A stretch of DNA of 64,000 nucleotides from a virus. Each line of letters starts with the position of its first letter. The first letter of the stretch is position 1. The DNA is taken from IMG/VR virus record IMGVR_UViG_3300001847_000838, positions 57,192 through 121,191 of that record; one strand, written 5' to 3'. The notes under the pieces were generated by a model that did not search any database, was not told the DNA's origin, and worked only from the letters and a program-made list of their open reading frames with translations. The position numbers were made by a program, and so were the translations under genes. This document shows, piece by piece, positions 25,812-33,804 of this stretch.

Positions 25812-27710
25812 ATGAGCAAGGCTTACGTAGTTGATGTAGGTAAAAATAGTGATGATTCACATCAGATGAATCCAGCCTATATGTTGACGTTCGTTAGATG
25901 GACTAACCGCGACACCCTCCGGATGCAGTCCTCGGGTAGCGAGGGCGACCTTGGCGTCACAAAGCCCATGGTGGTGATCAACGACTGCGTAAGCCTTACC
26001 ACCAGCATGGCGAAGTCCCAGCAGACCCCATCGGTGAACATGGTGCTCAGGGCAGGAGACATCAACTACGAGACTGCCGTAGCTCCCGGCGACTTTGTGT
26101 TTGTAAACATGATCCTGGACGACGACAAGCGCAAGGATGGAAAGATCGTAGAGGGTAAGCTCCAGGACCTGTATGATAGGGCGTCCTCGGGCAAGCACAT
26201 CAATGGCAAGAACGACGGCTTCAAGGGTTTCTACAAGATCCAGTCGGTGCGCAGGACCATTAGCGTTGACCCCAACAGCGGCACCAAGATCGTCTTTTTC
26301 AGAATTGACGGCTTCGCCTTCACCGAGTTCAACAACAACATCTACTTCAACCCGTACCTGGTGAACGACCCCAAATTTGCTGCGGATGCCATCTACTCGT
26401 CGAATATCGGCCTGGACTACAAGCAGTTTATCGACAGCCAGAAGGAGAAATGCGGAGCCTCCGTAGAGTTCACCCTCAGGTTCTTCATCGAGAAGTTCCT
26501 TGGCAGAGGCAACGGTGAGATGACCACCACGATCAAGAACTCGATGGGCAAGAGGGAGGTCCAGACGTCGCAGAACTCCCCGTTTAAGGTACCGTCCCTG
26601 ACAGGCAGCCTGCTCGGCATCAAAGCGGCTACCGCAGAGGGTCTGGCGGCGAAGGACCTCTACACCTATCTGTTCGGCATCCAGAACTACGACCGTTCCG
26701 ATAGCCTGGAGTCAGGGATGAACCCTTTAGCCACGAACTCGGGTGGCAGGTTCTTCCTTACAGGTCAGGGTTGCCAGGGTAACGTGCTGCTGAAGCCCGA
26801 GTACTGGAACCAGGTACCGGTATGGTCAATCTTGCGCCAGTACATCAACGCCCCGATCAACGAGTTGTACCCCTGCTTTAGGGTGTCGCCAGAAGGGTTT
26901 GTCGTACCTACCCTTGTTCTGAGGCAGATCCCCTTTAGCACCGAAGCCTATGGTGGAACTTGCACCAAGTTTCTCAACCTTCCCCGCTGGAAGATCGACC
27001 CCGAGCTGATCTACGACCTGGACATTGGCAGGGACGAGGCTGCGAAGATCAACTTCGTGCAGGTGTTCGGCATCCAGGGCGGCATCGAGAAGCCCGACGC
27101 CAACGTGAGCTTCCAGATCGCCAGGGGCAACTACGTGGCCGATACCGCCGACATCACCCGTGCCGGTCTGAGGCCATACGTCCTAACCTCGAGCTTCGAC
27201 TGGCCCAACGTCAAGGGCGACAGCCTCACGTTCCACGCCCCCACATGGGCAAGGCTGCTGGCAGATTCCCTGGTCGGCGGACACCTGAAAATGAACGGGA
27301 CCGTGACATGCGCTGGAATCCAGGCCCCGATCGCCTGCGGGGACAACTTTGAGATTGACGGGATCGTATACCACATCGAGAGCGTCATGCACACGATGTC
27401 CATTGACAGCAGCGGCAAGAAGAAGTTCCGTACTACCTTGCAGCTGTCTAACGGCATCGATAAAAGCTACACAGCAAAGCAACCGCGATATGCTGATATG
27501 GAGTTTACGGACATAGAGCTTGAGCGTCAAAAGCAGTTCGCGAACGACCAGCTGTTCAACGGCTTCTCCGATGAGCAGATCCTGCCCGACAGGAAGAGCG
27601 GCATCAAGCTAAAGTCCCACAACAACTCGTTCTTGCTGCCCAAGAGGAAGACCGCGCAGTCTCCCTCCAACAGCAAGGTTGACAAAAAGAGCAAGAGGTT
27701 GATCAAATGA
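25812..27710 (+). CDS. Baseplate hub protein candidate (gp27 / gpD type)
   Basis: A 632-residue protein between tape measure and spike, the position of the tail hub. The stretch VWSILRQYINAPINELYPCF followed by VSPEGFVVPTLVLRQIPFS is like hub proteins that bind the spike, and GDNFEIDGIVYHIESVMHTM resembles the late hub beta domain. Nearly the whole gene uses GC-ending codons (35 of 60 G+C at 27001-27060), unlike its AT-rich surroundings. It ends in a basic tail (KRKTAQ...KKSKRLIK). ATGA overlap with the spike gene. Confidence 0.72.
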   Translation: MSKAYVVDVGKNSDDSHQMNPAYMLTFVRWTNRDTLRMQSSGSEGDLGVTKPMVVINDCVSLTTSMAKSQQTPSVNMVLRAGDINYETAVAPGDFVFVNMILDDDKRKDGKIVEGKLQDLYDRASSGKHINGKNDGFKGFYKIQSVRRTISVDPNSGTKIVFFRIDGFAFTEFNNNIYFNPYLVNDPKFAADAIYSSNIGLDYKQFIDSQKEKCGASVEFTLRFFIEKFLGRGNGEMTTTIKNSMGKREVQTSQNSPFKVPSLTGSLLGIKAATAEGLAAKDLYTYLFGIQNYDRSDSLESGMNPLATNSGGRFFLTGQGCQGNVLLKPEYWNQVPVWSILRQYINAPINELYPCFRVSPEGFVVPTLVLRQIPFSTEAYGGTCTKFLNLPRWKIDPELIYDLDIGRDEAAKINFVQVFGIQGGIEKPDANVSFQIARGNYVADTADITRAGLRPYVLTSSFDWPNVKGDSLTFHAPTWARLLADSLVGGHLKMNGTVTCAGIQAPIACGDNFEIDGIVYHIESVMHTMSIDSSGKKKFRTTLQLSNGIDKSYTAKQPRYADMEFTDIELERQKQFANDQLFNGFSDEQILPDRKSGIKLKSHNNSFLLPKRKTAQSPSNSKVDKKSKRLIK

Positions 27711-28759
27711 GGCTAAAGAACGGCACGGTACTGCCCAGTGGCCTGCTCAACTATGACCCAGGACGGGCTGCGGCCACCTTTAACGAGACCTACAAGAACA
27801 CGGCCCTACGCGCAGGCATCGTGGTGAAGGTTTACGAGGTGGATGACAAGCGCAACCTCTCCGGCTTGGCACCAGAGTACGACGTCGTGGCTGTAGAGTA
27901 CGGCGGCGCTGGCGGCGTCACCACGCGCAGGTATAAGAACTGCCTGTCCGCTGATGGCCTAGGCTCCATCGCCGACTACTTCGAGCGCCGGTTCCGCAAG
28001 CAGGAGAAGTTCGACAAGCAGAACGGCGGGAACGACTTCAAGGGCCAGGACGGCGCAGCCGTGATCCTCCTGTGCCTCGACGGCAAGTCCGAGAAGGCCA
28101 TCATCCTGGGCGGCCTGCATCACCCCGACCGCAGTGCCAAGCTGGACAAGGACACGTCAATGGCCGGTGAGATCAACGGCGTCCAGGTGTCAGTCAAGGC
28201 CGATGGCTCCGCCAACCTGACCTTTCGCGGTGCCACCGACAATAATGGCAAACCCAAGGACTCGAGCCAGGGCGACACCACGATCGACATAGAAAAGGAT
28301 GGGTCCTTTCAAGTAAAGAATAAGGGCGTTACTCAGCGAGCCCAGAAGGACGGCGAATACAGCGTCTCGAGCGAAGGCGGTCAAGCCTACTCAGCTAAGA
28401 AATCGATAAGCATGACAACCGACGACAAGGTATCAATAAACGCAAAAGGGGATGCAAATCTATCTATGCAGAACCTATTGATATCTGCTCAGGGGTCGGC
28501 TACAATGTCAGCACAGTCTTTGTCTATACAGACAAGCGGTGAAGGTAATTGTAAAGGTCAAATGTTATCTTTTGAGGCTTCAGCTATGCTTAAACTTAAG
28601 AGTTCTCAAGTTGTGATTGACGGTTTTGTATCATTAGGTGGTTTTGGTGGAATGCCCGCCGTTGTTTTGCAAACTATGTACCTTGGTATAGGAAACCTTG
28701 GTTCTCCAGTTTTATCTATGGCCATTGGGCCTTTTTCATCAAAGGTAACTATAACATGA
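27707..28759 (+). CDS. Baseplate central spike (gpV / gp5 OB-fold and beta-helix)
   Basis: The 350-residue protein has an N-terminal OB-like domain (LRAGIVVKVYEVDD ... YDVVAVEYGG) and a central GQDGAAVILLCLDGKSEKAI segment. Then come repeated short beta strands (DGSFQVKNKG, KSISMTTDDKVSINAKGDAN, MSAQSLSIQTSG), as in a trimeric beta-helix needle. This is the membrane-piercing tip. The first 600 bases are GC-rich; from about 28330 the gene becomes AT-rich, without any break in the reading frame. Confidence 0.82.
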   Translation: MRLKNGTVLPSGLLNYDPGRAAATFNETYKNTALRAGIVVKVYEVDDKRNLSGLAPEYDVVAVEYGGAGGVTTRRYKNCLSADGLGSIADYFERRFRKQEKFDKQNGGNDFKGQDGAAVILLCLDGKSEKAIILGGLHHPDRSAKLDKDTSMAGEINGVQVSVKADGSANLTFRGATDNNGKPKDSSQGDTTIDIEKDGSFQVKNKGVTQRAQKDGEYSVSSEGGQAYSAKKSISMTTDDKVSINAKGDANLSMQNLLISAQGSATMSAQSLSIQTSGEGNCKGQMLSFEASAMLKLKSSQVVIDGFVSLGGFGGMPAVVLQTMYLGIGNLGSPVLSMAIGPFSSKVTIT

Positions 28760-29256
28760 TTTTATTTATCTTAATAGCGGTTGCAAACATAGCATTATCA
28801 AGTATGCTGTTTCCTGGAACGTGCCGCTTTACACTAAAACCGTATTTAAAGTTTTTAGGGTTAATGGCAATCGTTACTGCCATTAGGTTTGTTGTTTATA
28901 AGATAGCAGTTCCAATGCCTACAAATTCTGACTCAATAATTACAATGCGCAGTATACACCCTCTTCAATTTTTGATGGTATTTTGGGAAGATGCTTTTTT
29001 TACACTTCCTACCATTATTATGGAAAAAATGGGTGCATCTAAGCTTTTTAGAAATTGCATGCTAATACTTTCGTCGCTAGCTTTTGCTTCTGGACATATT
29101 GCATATGGACTTCCTTGGGCTTTTATTACATTGTTTTATGTGCCAATGATTTCTTATAAATATGGAAAAAAGCATGGTTTAAGTACTGTTATGGCCTGCC
29201 ATATTACTTATGACATGGTCACTTGGCTAACTATGATTCAGCTTATTAAAGGATAA
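28756..29256 (+). CDS. CPBP-family intramembrane metalloprotease (CAAX protease-like)
   Basis: A membrane protein of 166 residues with about four to five hydrophobic segments. The three CPBP motif places are present in order: Glu78-Asp79 (WEDAFF), FASGH at 110-114, and HITYD at 149-153. The first motif has ED rather than EE. Bacterial relatives cut membrane substrates or protect against peptides. It is translationally coupled to the spike gene (ATGA), which is an odd place for a protease. It might process a virion or host membrane protein. Confidence 0.7.
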   Translation: MILFILIAVANIALSSMLFPGTCRFTLKPYLKFLGLMAIVTAIRFVVYKIAVPMPTNSDSIITMRSIHPLQFLMVFWEDAFFTLPTIIMEKMGASKLFRNCMLILSSLAFASGHIAYGLPWAFITLFYVPMISYKYGKKHGLSTVMACHITYDMVTWLTMIQLIKG

Positions 29257-29257
29257 T

Positions 29258-30637
29258 ATGCTTAATCAGTCTGATAGGATTATGTTTTCTAAAAAGTTAG
29301 TAGAAGCTCCTTTTTTAATCGCTAGAATGCAATCGTGTAAAATTGCTATAGAAGCTGAAAAAGCAAAAGCTCAAAAACTAGATGACGCTCACAAAAATCT
29401 TGTAGATTCTAAAACTAATTTAATTAATTATTATCAAGCTGAAATAGCCAACCTTACGGGCTATCCTAGAGAAATTTTAGTAGAACAAGATTTTCAAGAT
29501 GCAGCAAGCTTTGTTCTTGGAAATAGTTTATATCCTAATAATCCCAACAATCCTCCCCCTAGCACTGCTCCTAATATTTGGACAAAAACAAAGCCTTATG
29601 CTAAAAATAAAGCGGTTGGAAAGTTTTTTAATGAGCAATATGGTACACAAATAGATGGAGATGATCCCCTTTTGGCGTCTATATTGGCAGATATTGCATC
29701 TTATCAAAGCGCATTTACTGATATTGAACTAACTACGGGGCAAAGTTGCAATGCTGGAGGTACATGTTCGTTTCCTGCATATACTACTCAGCCAGACTGC
29801 ACAAGCCATGGAGGAACATGGACTTCAGGTCCAGATATTATAGCGAACAACCCCACGATACAGTCCAATATGTCAAGTTTAATCAGCAAAGTTAACAGAT
29901 TAAAGGTGGTTCTTACTGTAGAATTGGGAAATATTTATACAGCAGATCCAGATCCAGCTAGAGCTGCTACTGCTGCGGCTGCAGTAAACGATATTAACAA
30001 TAATATTATGCCTGCAATAAATACATGGCTTGGATATACAAGCTTTAATACTGCTCATGGCCAAACTACTTGCGTGGGATTCTATTCATATGATTCAAAC
30101 CTTTTAGCTCCAACTAAAATGCATAATACCCAATTAAACGCTTTAAAATTAGCATTTCAAGCTAGACAGGCATTTGTTTCTACTCGAGAAAGTCAAATTA
30201 ATGGCTATATTGGATCGATAACACAAAACTTAAACGACGGATCGGCTATAGGAAATGGTTTTTATTTTGAAAGATGGGGATTTATAGGTCTTCGTCTTAA
30301 CATGCTTGGCGGATCTCTTATACAAGCAAAAGGCTATGATAGATCGTCTGCATCTCAAGACGAGCAAATAGCTAACTTACAAGCTTCGATCGCAATTTAC
30401 AGTTCAATACTAACGTGCTCAATACTTGCTGCTCCTAGCAGTGGTACTAAATACATACAATTAGCAAGCGTTATTGGGTTGTCGGAAGGCGATAATTTAT
30501 ATATAGTATCGGATACACAAGAAGAGCTTCCAATTAAAATTGTGTCTATTCAAGGAAACAGAATAACAGTAGGTCAAAATATACCCGCTAAGTATAGACC
30601 TGAAGATTTTGCTAGAATTTACAAAGATATATCTTAA
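29258..30637 (+). CDS. Virion structural protein candidate, 459 residues
   Basis: Helical N-terminal half, then a Cys-rich segment (GGTCSFPAYTTQPDCTSHGG) of a type seen in phage tail proteins, helices, and a C-terminal beta domain (KYIQLASVIGLSEGDNLYIV). The last gene of the plus-strand tail operon, which it probably completes. No specific family recognised. It converges on the next minus-strand gene with only 9 bases between. Confidence 0.6.
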   Translation: MLNQSDRIMFSKKLVEAPFLIARMQSCKIAIEAEKAKAQKLDDAHKNLVDSKTNLINYYQAEIANLTGYPREILVEQDFQDAASFVLGNSLYPNNPNNPPPSTAPNIWTKTKPYAKNKAVGKFFNEQYGTQIDGDDPLLASILADIASYQSAFTDIELTTGQSCNAGGTCSFPAYTTQPDCTSHGGTWTSGPDIIANNPTIQSNMSSLISKVNRLKVVLTVELGNIYTADPDPARAATAAAAVNDINNNIMPAINTWLGYTSFNTAHGQTTCVGFYSYDSNLLAPTKMHNTQLNALKLAFQARQAFVSTRESQINGYIGSITQNLNDGSAIGNGFYFERWGFIGLRLNMLGGSLIQAKGYDRSSASQDEQIANLQASIAIYSSILTCSILAAPSSGTKYIQLASVIGLSEGDNLYIVSDTQEELPIKIVSIQGNRITVGQNIPAKYRPEDFARIYKDIS

Positions 30638-30646
30638 AATATTACT

Positions 30647-31000
30647 TTATAGTTTCTTATTGTTTTTAACTTTATCTTTTTTAATTTCAAGCAAATCAAA
30701 CTTAATAGCTTTGTATGATTCATGAAGATATGAAGCTATTCTGATATGAAATTTTTTACTAAAGTTTAATTTTGAATAAGGGCGATAAAAACCGTGTTTT
30801 ACTTGCCACATACCTATAAGAATTCCTTGAACAGTTTGACTATTAAGATCTTTATTTGATTTTGCTAATTTTGAGTATCGATTCCAAAACTTTTTAGATG
30901 TTAAATACTCAATCTCTTCCTTATGAGCAAAATAAATACCAGTATAGCGATATATTGCTGCTTTAATCTTTAAAATTGTATCGTTTAATCTTCTGAACAT
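30647..31000 (-). CDS. Hypothetical basic protein, 117 residues
   Basis: Basic helical protein (YLTSKKFWNRYSKLAKSNKD, KFDLLEIKKDKVKNNKKL). Starts within the end of the upstream gene. No family recognised. Confidence 0.65.
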   Translation of the reverse strand: MFRRLNDTILKIKAAIYRYTGIYFAHKEEIEYLTSKKFWNRYSKLAKSNKDLNSQTVQGILIGMWQVKHGFYRPYSKLNFSKKFHIRIASYLHESYKAIKFDLLEIKKDKVKNNKKL

Positions 31001-31257
31001 ATATACTTCTCCGTATAACCATATGACATTTTAGGGTATTCTTCCCAATTTAAAATATCTTTATCTTTTATTTCAATTTGCTCTCGAAAATTTAATTTTA
31101 TTGGGTTACCATCAGGACGAGCAATCCTATACCAATCTACAAGTATTCTTGTATTATTTTCATTTCTAAAATGTTTATCTTTATCGCTTTCTATTATTAA
31201 AGGCATAATAACTGTATCGATACAGTTTTTGTGCTTATAAAATTTTCCAGTGTTCAT
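30985..31257 (-). CDS. Hypothetical protein, 90 residues
   Basis: No family recognised. Central beta part (RILVDWYRIARPDGNPIKLN). ATGA overlap with the histidine phosphatase gene upstream. Confidence 0.65.
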   Translation of the reverse strand: MNTGKFYKHKNCIDTVIMPLIIESDKDKHFRNENNTRILVDWYRIARPDGNPIKLNFREQIEIKDKDILNWEEYPKMSYGYTEKYICSED

Positions 31258-31841
31258 TTTATCTCCAACTCTATAACTTGACCGTTTGCAGGGTGCTGTA
31301 CGCTATTGGGGTGTATTTTTTTTACAACAGATATAACTTCTTTAATAAACTGTCCATGAGAAACGGCAACCACTAACATTCCAAACTCTCCACTTTTTAA
31401 AATATTAACAAACTTTTTAGCTCTATTCCTCATCTCTCTTAGGGTTTCTCCCCCTTGAAATTTAACATCATAATACTTAGTTGTATCCCATCCAGAATTT
31501 CTATATTCTATAAACTTTTTCCAGTTTCCAGAATGACCGTTTAAATTCATTTCGTGTTCATGTATTAACGACAAATCATCGCGTTTGTGCCCACTAACTA
31601 CTGATGATATAACTTTATAGGTTTGCTGTGCTCTTTTCCATGGACTTATTAAAAAAAGTGGAGGATAGTCTATTTTTAAAGAATAGTCTTCCATGTATTT
31701 TTTTAAATACAAACCGGCACTTAAGGCGTCATAATAACCTTTACCAGTAAGCTGTATATCTGAGTCAGGTTTGCTACGCATGATCTCATGGTTAACGTTT
31801 GCTTCAGATTCTCCATGCCGCACAAGGTAAAGCTTTACCAT
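31254..31841 (-). CDS. Histidine phosphatase (phosphoglycerate mutase-like)
   Basis: The RHGE motif at 8-11 contains the phospho-accepting His9, and the second catalytic His162 is in VVAVSHGQF. SPWKRAQQTYKVI carries the arginine of the pocket. 195 residues, a normal size for this fold. It removes phosphate from a small molecule or protein; the phage substrate is unknown. Coupled with small hypothetical genes in one operon. Confidence 0.88.
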   Translation of the reverse strand: MVKLYLVRHGESEANVNHEIMRSKPDSDIQLTGKGYYDALSAGLYLKKYMEDYSLKIDYPPLFLISPWKRAQQTYKVISSVVSGHKRDDLSLIHEHEMNLNGHSGNWKKFIEYRNSGWDTTKYYDVKFQGGETLREMRNRAKKFVNILKSGEFGMLVVAVSHGQFIKEVISVVKKIHPNSVQHPANGQVIELEIK

Positions 31842-31853
31842 GTATGCCCTTTC

Positions 31854-32132
31854 TTAGTTAACTTTAACTGCAGCATCGTATTCACTTCTAGTTACTAATG
31901 CGCCTTTGCCAGAAAACATAACCATAACTATTTTCCAATTATGTCTTCCATGAAATTTATCTCTACTTATTAACCTTATAGCCGCATCTTTAATTTGAAA
32001 CATATTTCCACGTTCTATTTCAAAAACAGGTTCAAGACCAGATTTATGAGAAATAGTTTCTATGCTTTCCCAAGTACCTAAATCATCAAAATGGTAGATT
32101 TCGTACTTTTTTACCTTAACCTTCTTCTTCAT
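31854..32132 (-). CDS. Hypothetical protein, 92 residues
   Basis: The frame is open far upstream, but ATG 32132 (MKKKVKVKKYEIYHF) is chosen: AAAGG lies five bases before, inside the end of the upstream gene. Beta-rich (MFQIKDAAIRLISRD, WKIVMVMFSGKGALVTRSEY). No family recognised. Confidence 0.65.
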   Translation of the reverse strand: MKKKVKVKKYEIYHFDDLGTWESIETISHKSGLEPVFEIERGNMFQIKDAAIRLISRDKFHGRHNWKIVMVMFSGKGALVTRSEYDAAVKVN

Positions 32133-32367
32133 GTAGACCTTTTTTAAGCAAATTGATCCAATATCGCTTAGAGCCAGCAAAACCACAAGACCAAAAGCGT
32201 CCTTGAGTATCAAATATTTGCAAAAAAGTGCCAATCGGCAAAGTAAAATCCGCATGCTCCCAAGCATCCGATGCACTTATAAACTCAGTTTTAAGATCAT
32301 AATCTAATCTATCATAATAATCCAATTCTTTGGCGGCTTGAGAACGTATGTGAAACCTTAAAGGCAT
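32116..32367 (-). CDS. Hypothetical protein, 83 residues
   Basis: GAGGAATC precedes the ATG, inside the end of the upstream zinc-ribbon gene. Contains FTLPIGTFLQIFDTQGRFWS, a likely beta hairpin. No family recognised. Confidence 0.68.
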   Translation of the reverse strand: MPLRFHIRSQAAKELDYYDRLDYDLKTEFISASDAWEHADFTLPIGTFLQIFDTQGRFWSCGFAGSKRYWINLLKKGLHEEEG

Positions 32368-32531
32368 GATTCCTCACTTAACAGTTGCGGGTTGCAGTTA
32401 GCACAATAGCACGTTTCAATAGGTTCATCACTAGCATACAAAACTCTGGCCTTGCAGTCAGGACAAAAGGTCTCATATTCATACATTAAAGGTTCGTTGC
32501 AAATTTTACGTAAAATATTAGAATTATTCAT
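32358..32531 (-). CDS. Small zinc-ribbon protein, 57 residues
   Basis: Two Cys pairs form a likely zinc site: CPDC at about 23-26 and CYCANC at about 41-46. The start MNNSNILRKICNEPLMYEYE has a weak ribosome site, but the 10-base overlap with the next gene and the Cys pattern support it. Probably binds nucleic acid or protein. Confidence 0.65.
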   Translation of the reverse strand: MNNSNILRKICNEPLMYEYETFCPDCKARVLYASDEPIETCYCANCNPQLLSEESCL

Positions 32532-32534
32532 CTT

Positions 32535-32972
32535 TTATTTTTCATGCTGTTTTTCTAACGCAATGCGAGCAATTTCATGATAATTTATTGAACTAAATCC
32601 ATCATGAATATTAGTTTTTTCAGCAATTTTTTGTAATGCTTTTCTTAATTGATCGTTTTCAGTTTTAAGTTTTTGTATCTCTTCTTGAAGTGCTTTTTTT
32701 GCATTTGCTATATTTGTTGCTTTACAAGTTTCTGCGTGAGAGTATGAATCGCAGCTCTCATCACAGTCTTCATTCCATTCATCACAAATTTCTTTTAATA
32801 GTTGTCGAGTAATTTTTAAATCGTACCGCAATTTTTCTAGTTCCTGGCCGGATATTCCCACCAAATAGCCAGGGTAAGAAGCGGAGCTAGAACTTGTGCG
32901 GGTATGAAGTGGAAAACATTCTGGACAAACATAGGATGGATTTGACCACCCGTGAGTAATACAACTAAACAT
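32535..32972 (-). CDS. Hypothetical Cys-rich coiled-coil protein, 145 residues
   Basis: N-terminal zinc-like site (CITHGWSNPSYVCPECFP) and a long coiled coil (ALQEEIQKLKTENDQLRKAL). The first nine codons and the ribosome site GGAGGATTAAAATA are repeated at 33521-33554 without the rest of the gene. Function unknown. Confidence 0.68.
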   Translation of the reverse strand: MFSCITHGWSNPSYVCPECFPLHTRTSSSSASYPGYLVGISGQELEKLRYDLKITRQLLKEICDEWNEDCDESCDSYSHAETCKATNIANAKKALQEEIQKLKTENDQLRKALQKIAEKTNIHDGFSSINYHEIARIALEKQHEK

Positions 32973-32984
32973 TATTTTAATCCT
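32951..32984. repeat. 34-bp direct repeat, copy 1
   Basis: Begins CGTGAGTAATACAACTAAAC and ends TTTTAATCCT. Contains the ribosome site and first codons of the 145-residue gene. The second copy is at 33521-33554, in the same orientation. Confidence 0.85.
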
Positions 32985-33028
32985 CCACCATAATGTCGAT
33001 AATCAATTTACTTCCTTTAGTGTTTTTT

Positions 33029-33259
33029 TCACTCATTTGTTTTTTCCGTTTCTTCTAGTTTTGCTAATAATGCATCTGCAAACTTAACTGCATGAGTAGA
33101 AAACCAATCATAATCAATGCTTTGAAATCCACCATCGCGGCTAGCGTGCATGCCTTGCATAATGTGAATTGCAAAATATTCTCTCTTTGTTAATCTTGGC
33201 TCAATGTGCCCGGTTTGCACATACTCCTCAGCCGCCTTTTCCAAGTCTTGTCGGGTCAT
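33029..33259 (-). CDS. Conserved small phage protein, 76 residues
   Basis: Pattern [20 protein letters not shown] ... [11 protein letters not shown] is common in phage and prophage proteins of unknown function. ATGA overlap with the gene upstream. A 19-codon frame follows its stop but is too short to call. Confidence 0.72.
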   Translation of the reverse strand: MTRQDLEKAAEEYVQTGHIEPRLTKREYFAIHIMQGMHASRDGGFQSIDYDWFSTHAVKFADALLAKLEETEKTNE

Positions 33260-33501
33260 TCCACTGCCTCGTAAGTTGCTTCAAAAATATCTGGTTTGCA
33301 GGGATAAAATTCCCCTTCCACTCCCTTGATAATCCAATCACCCTCTTTGATAGTCATTACTCCTTCAAGTGTCCAAATACCCATCGGCTCATGTATTTTA
33401 TTGTGTCGAAACTCTTCTGGAACAAATGCTCTTAGTTCCTCAAGATTCTCTCCCGTCCATTGGACGGCTTCAATTACCACAGGTTTCTTTCTAAATTTCA
33501 T
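33256..33501 (-). CDS. Conserved phage protein ([11 protein letters not shown] family), 81 residues
   Basis: Strong match to a widespread phage family: [54 protein letters not shown]. Function unknown. First gene downstream of the structured RNA region. Confidence 0.82.
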   Translation of the reverse strand: MKFRKKPVVIEAVQWTGENLEELRAFVPEEFRHNKIHEPMGIWTLEGVMTIKEGDWIIKGVEGEFYPCKPDIFEATYEAVE

Positions 33502-33520
33502 TTAAAACCTCTTTACCACA

Positions 33521-33554
33521 CGTGAGTAATACAACTAAACATTATTTTAATCCT
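33521..33554. repeat. 34-bp direct repeat, copy 2 (gene-start fragment)
   Basis: Same 34 bases as 32951-32984. On the minus strand it gives ATG and eight more codons (MFSCITHVW) before a stop, so it is a stranded copy of the start of the 145-residue gene. Confidence 0.8.
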
Positions 33555-33570
33555 TTTTTTATTAAAAGAT

Positions 33571-33775
33571 GAATAAACACAAGGCAGGGCGCTACTCCTG
33601 CTTCTGGTTACGTTGTCCCTGGTAGCCAGAACGTCAACAAGATTAGCTTGGGATAGGGCTATAGCTTGTTCTTATGCGTGTCTCCAGTAATTCTCCTTCA
33701 ATACACGAAGCTCTTCGCCACACGTGAGGGGCTTAAACCCTCAATTACAGCTTTCCACGCCGCTTGTGTTTATTC
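33571..33775 (-). ncRNA. Candidate structured non-coding RNA, about 205 nt
   Basis: Found in a 303-base stretch without a gene. Ends form a perfect 13-bp helix: GAATAAACACAAG (33571-33583) with CTTGTGTTTATTC (33763-33775). Inside, in order: 33584-33588 with 33597-33601; 33603-33611 with 33622-33630 (nine pairs, one wobble); 33636-33641 with 33665-33670 plus inner 33644-33647 with 33658-33661; 33677-33681 with 33703-33707; 33708-33712 with 33749-33753 enclosing 33726-33730 with 33738-33742. G+C is 99 of 205, against roughly a third in the surroundings. All flanking genes are on the minus strand, so that strand is preferred, but strand is not proven. Not recognised as tmRNA, RNase P, 6S or a group I intron. 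Confidence 0.7.
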
Positions 33776-33804
33776 AAAATTTTTAAAACATTAGTTTATT
33801 TTCT

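Noticed and set aside
26960-27530. Open frames of 108-130 residues on both strands within the hub gene
   Set aside because: Arg/Pro-rich shadow translations caused by GC-rich codons of the hub gene.
32973-33032. A 19-codon minus-strand frame ([19 protein letters not shown])
   Set aside because: It has ATGA coupling but is too short and unsupported to call a gene.
33571-33775. CRISPR array or tRNA cluster in the structured region
   Set aside because: No repeated units with spacers and no T-loop, anticodon arm or CCA end; the pairs form one closed multi-branch shape instead.
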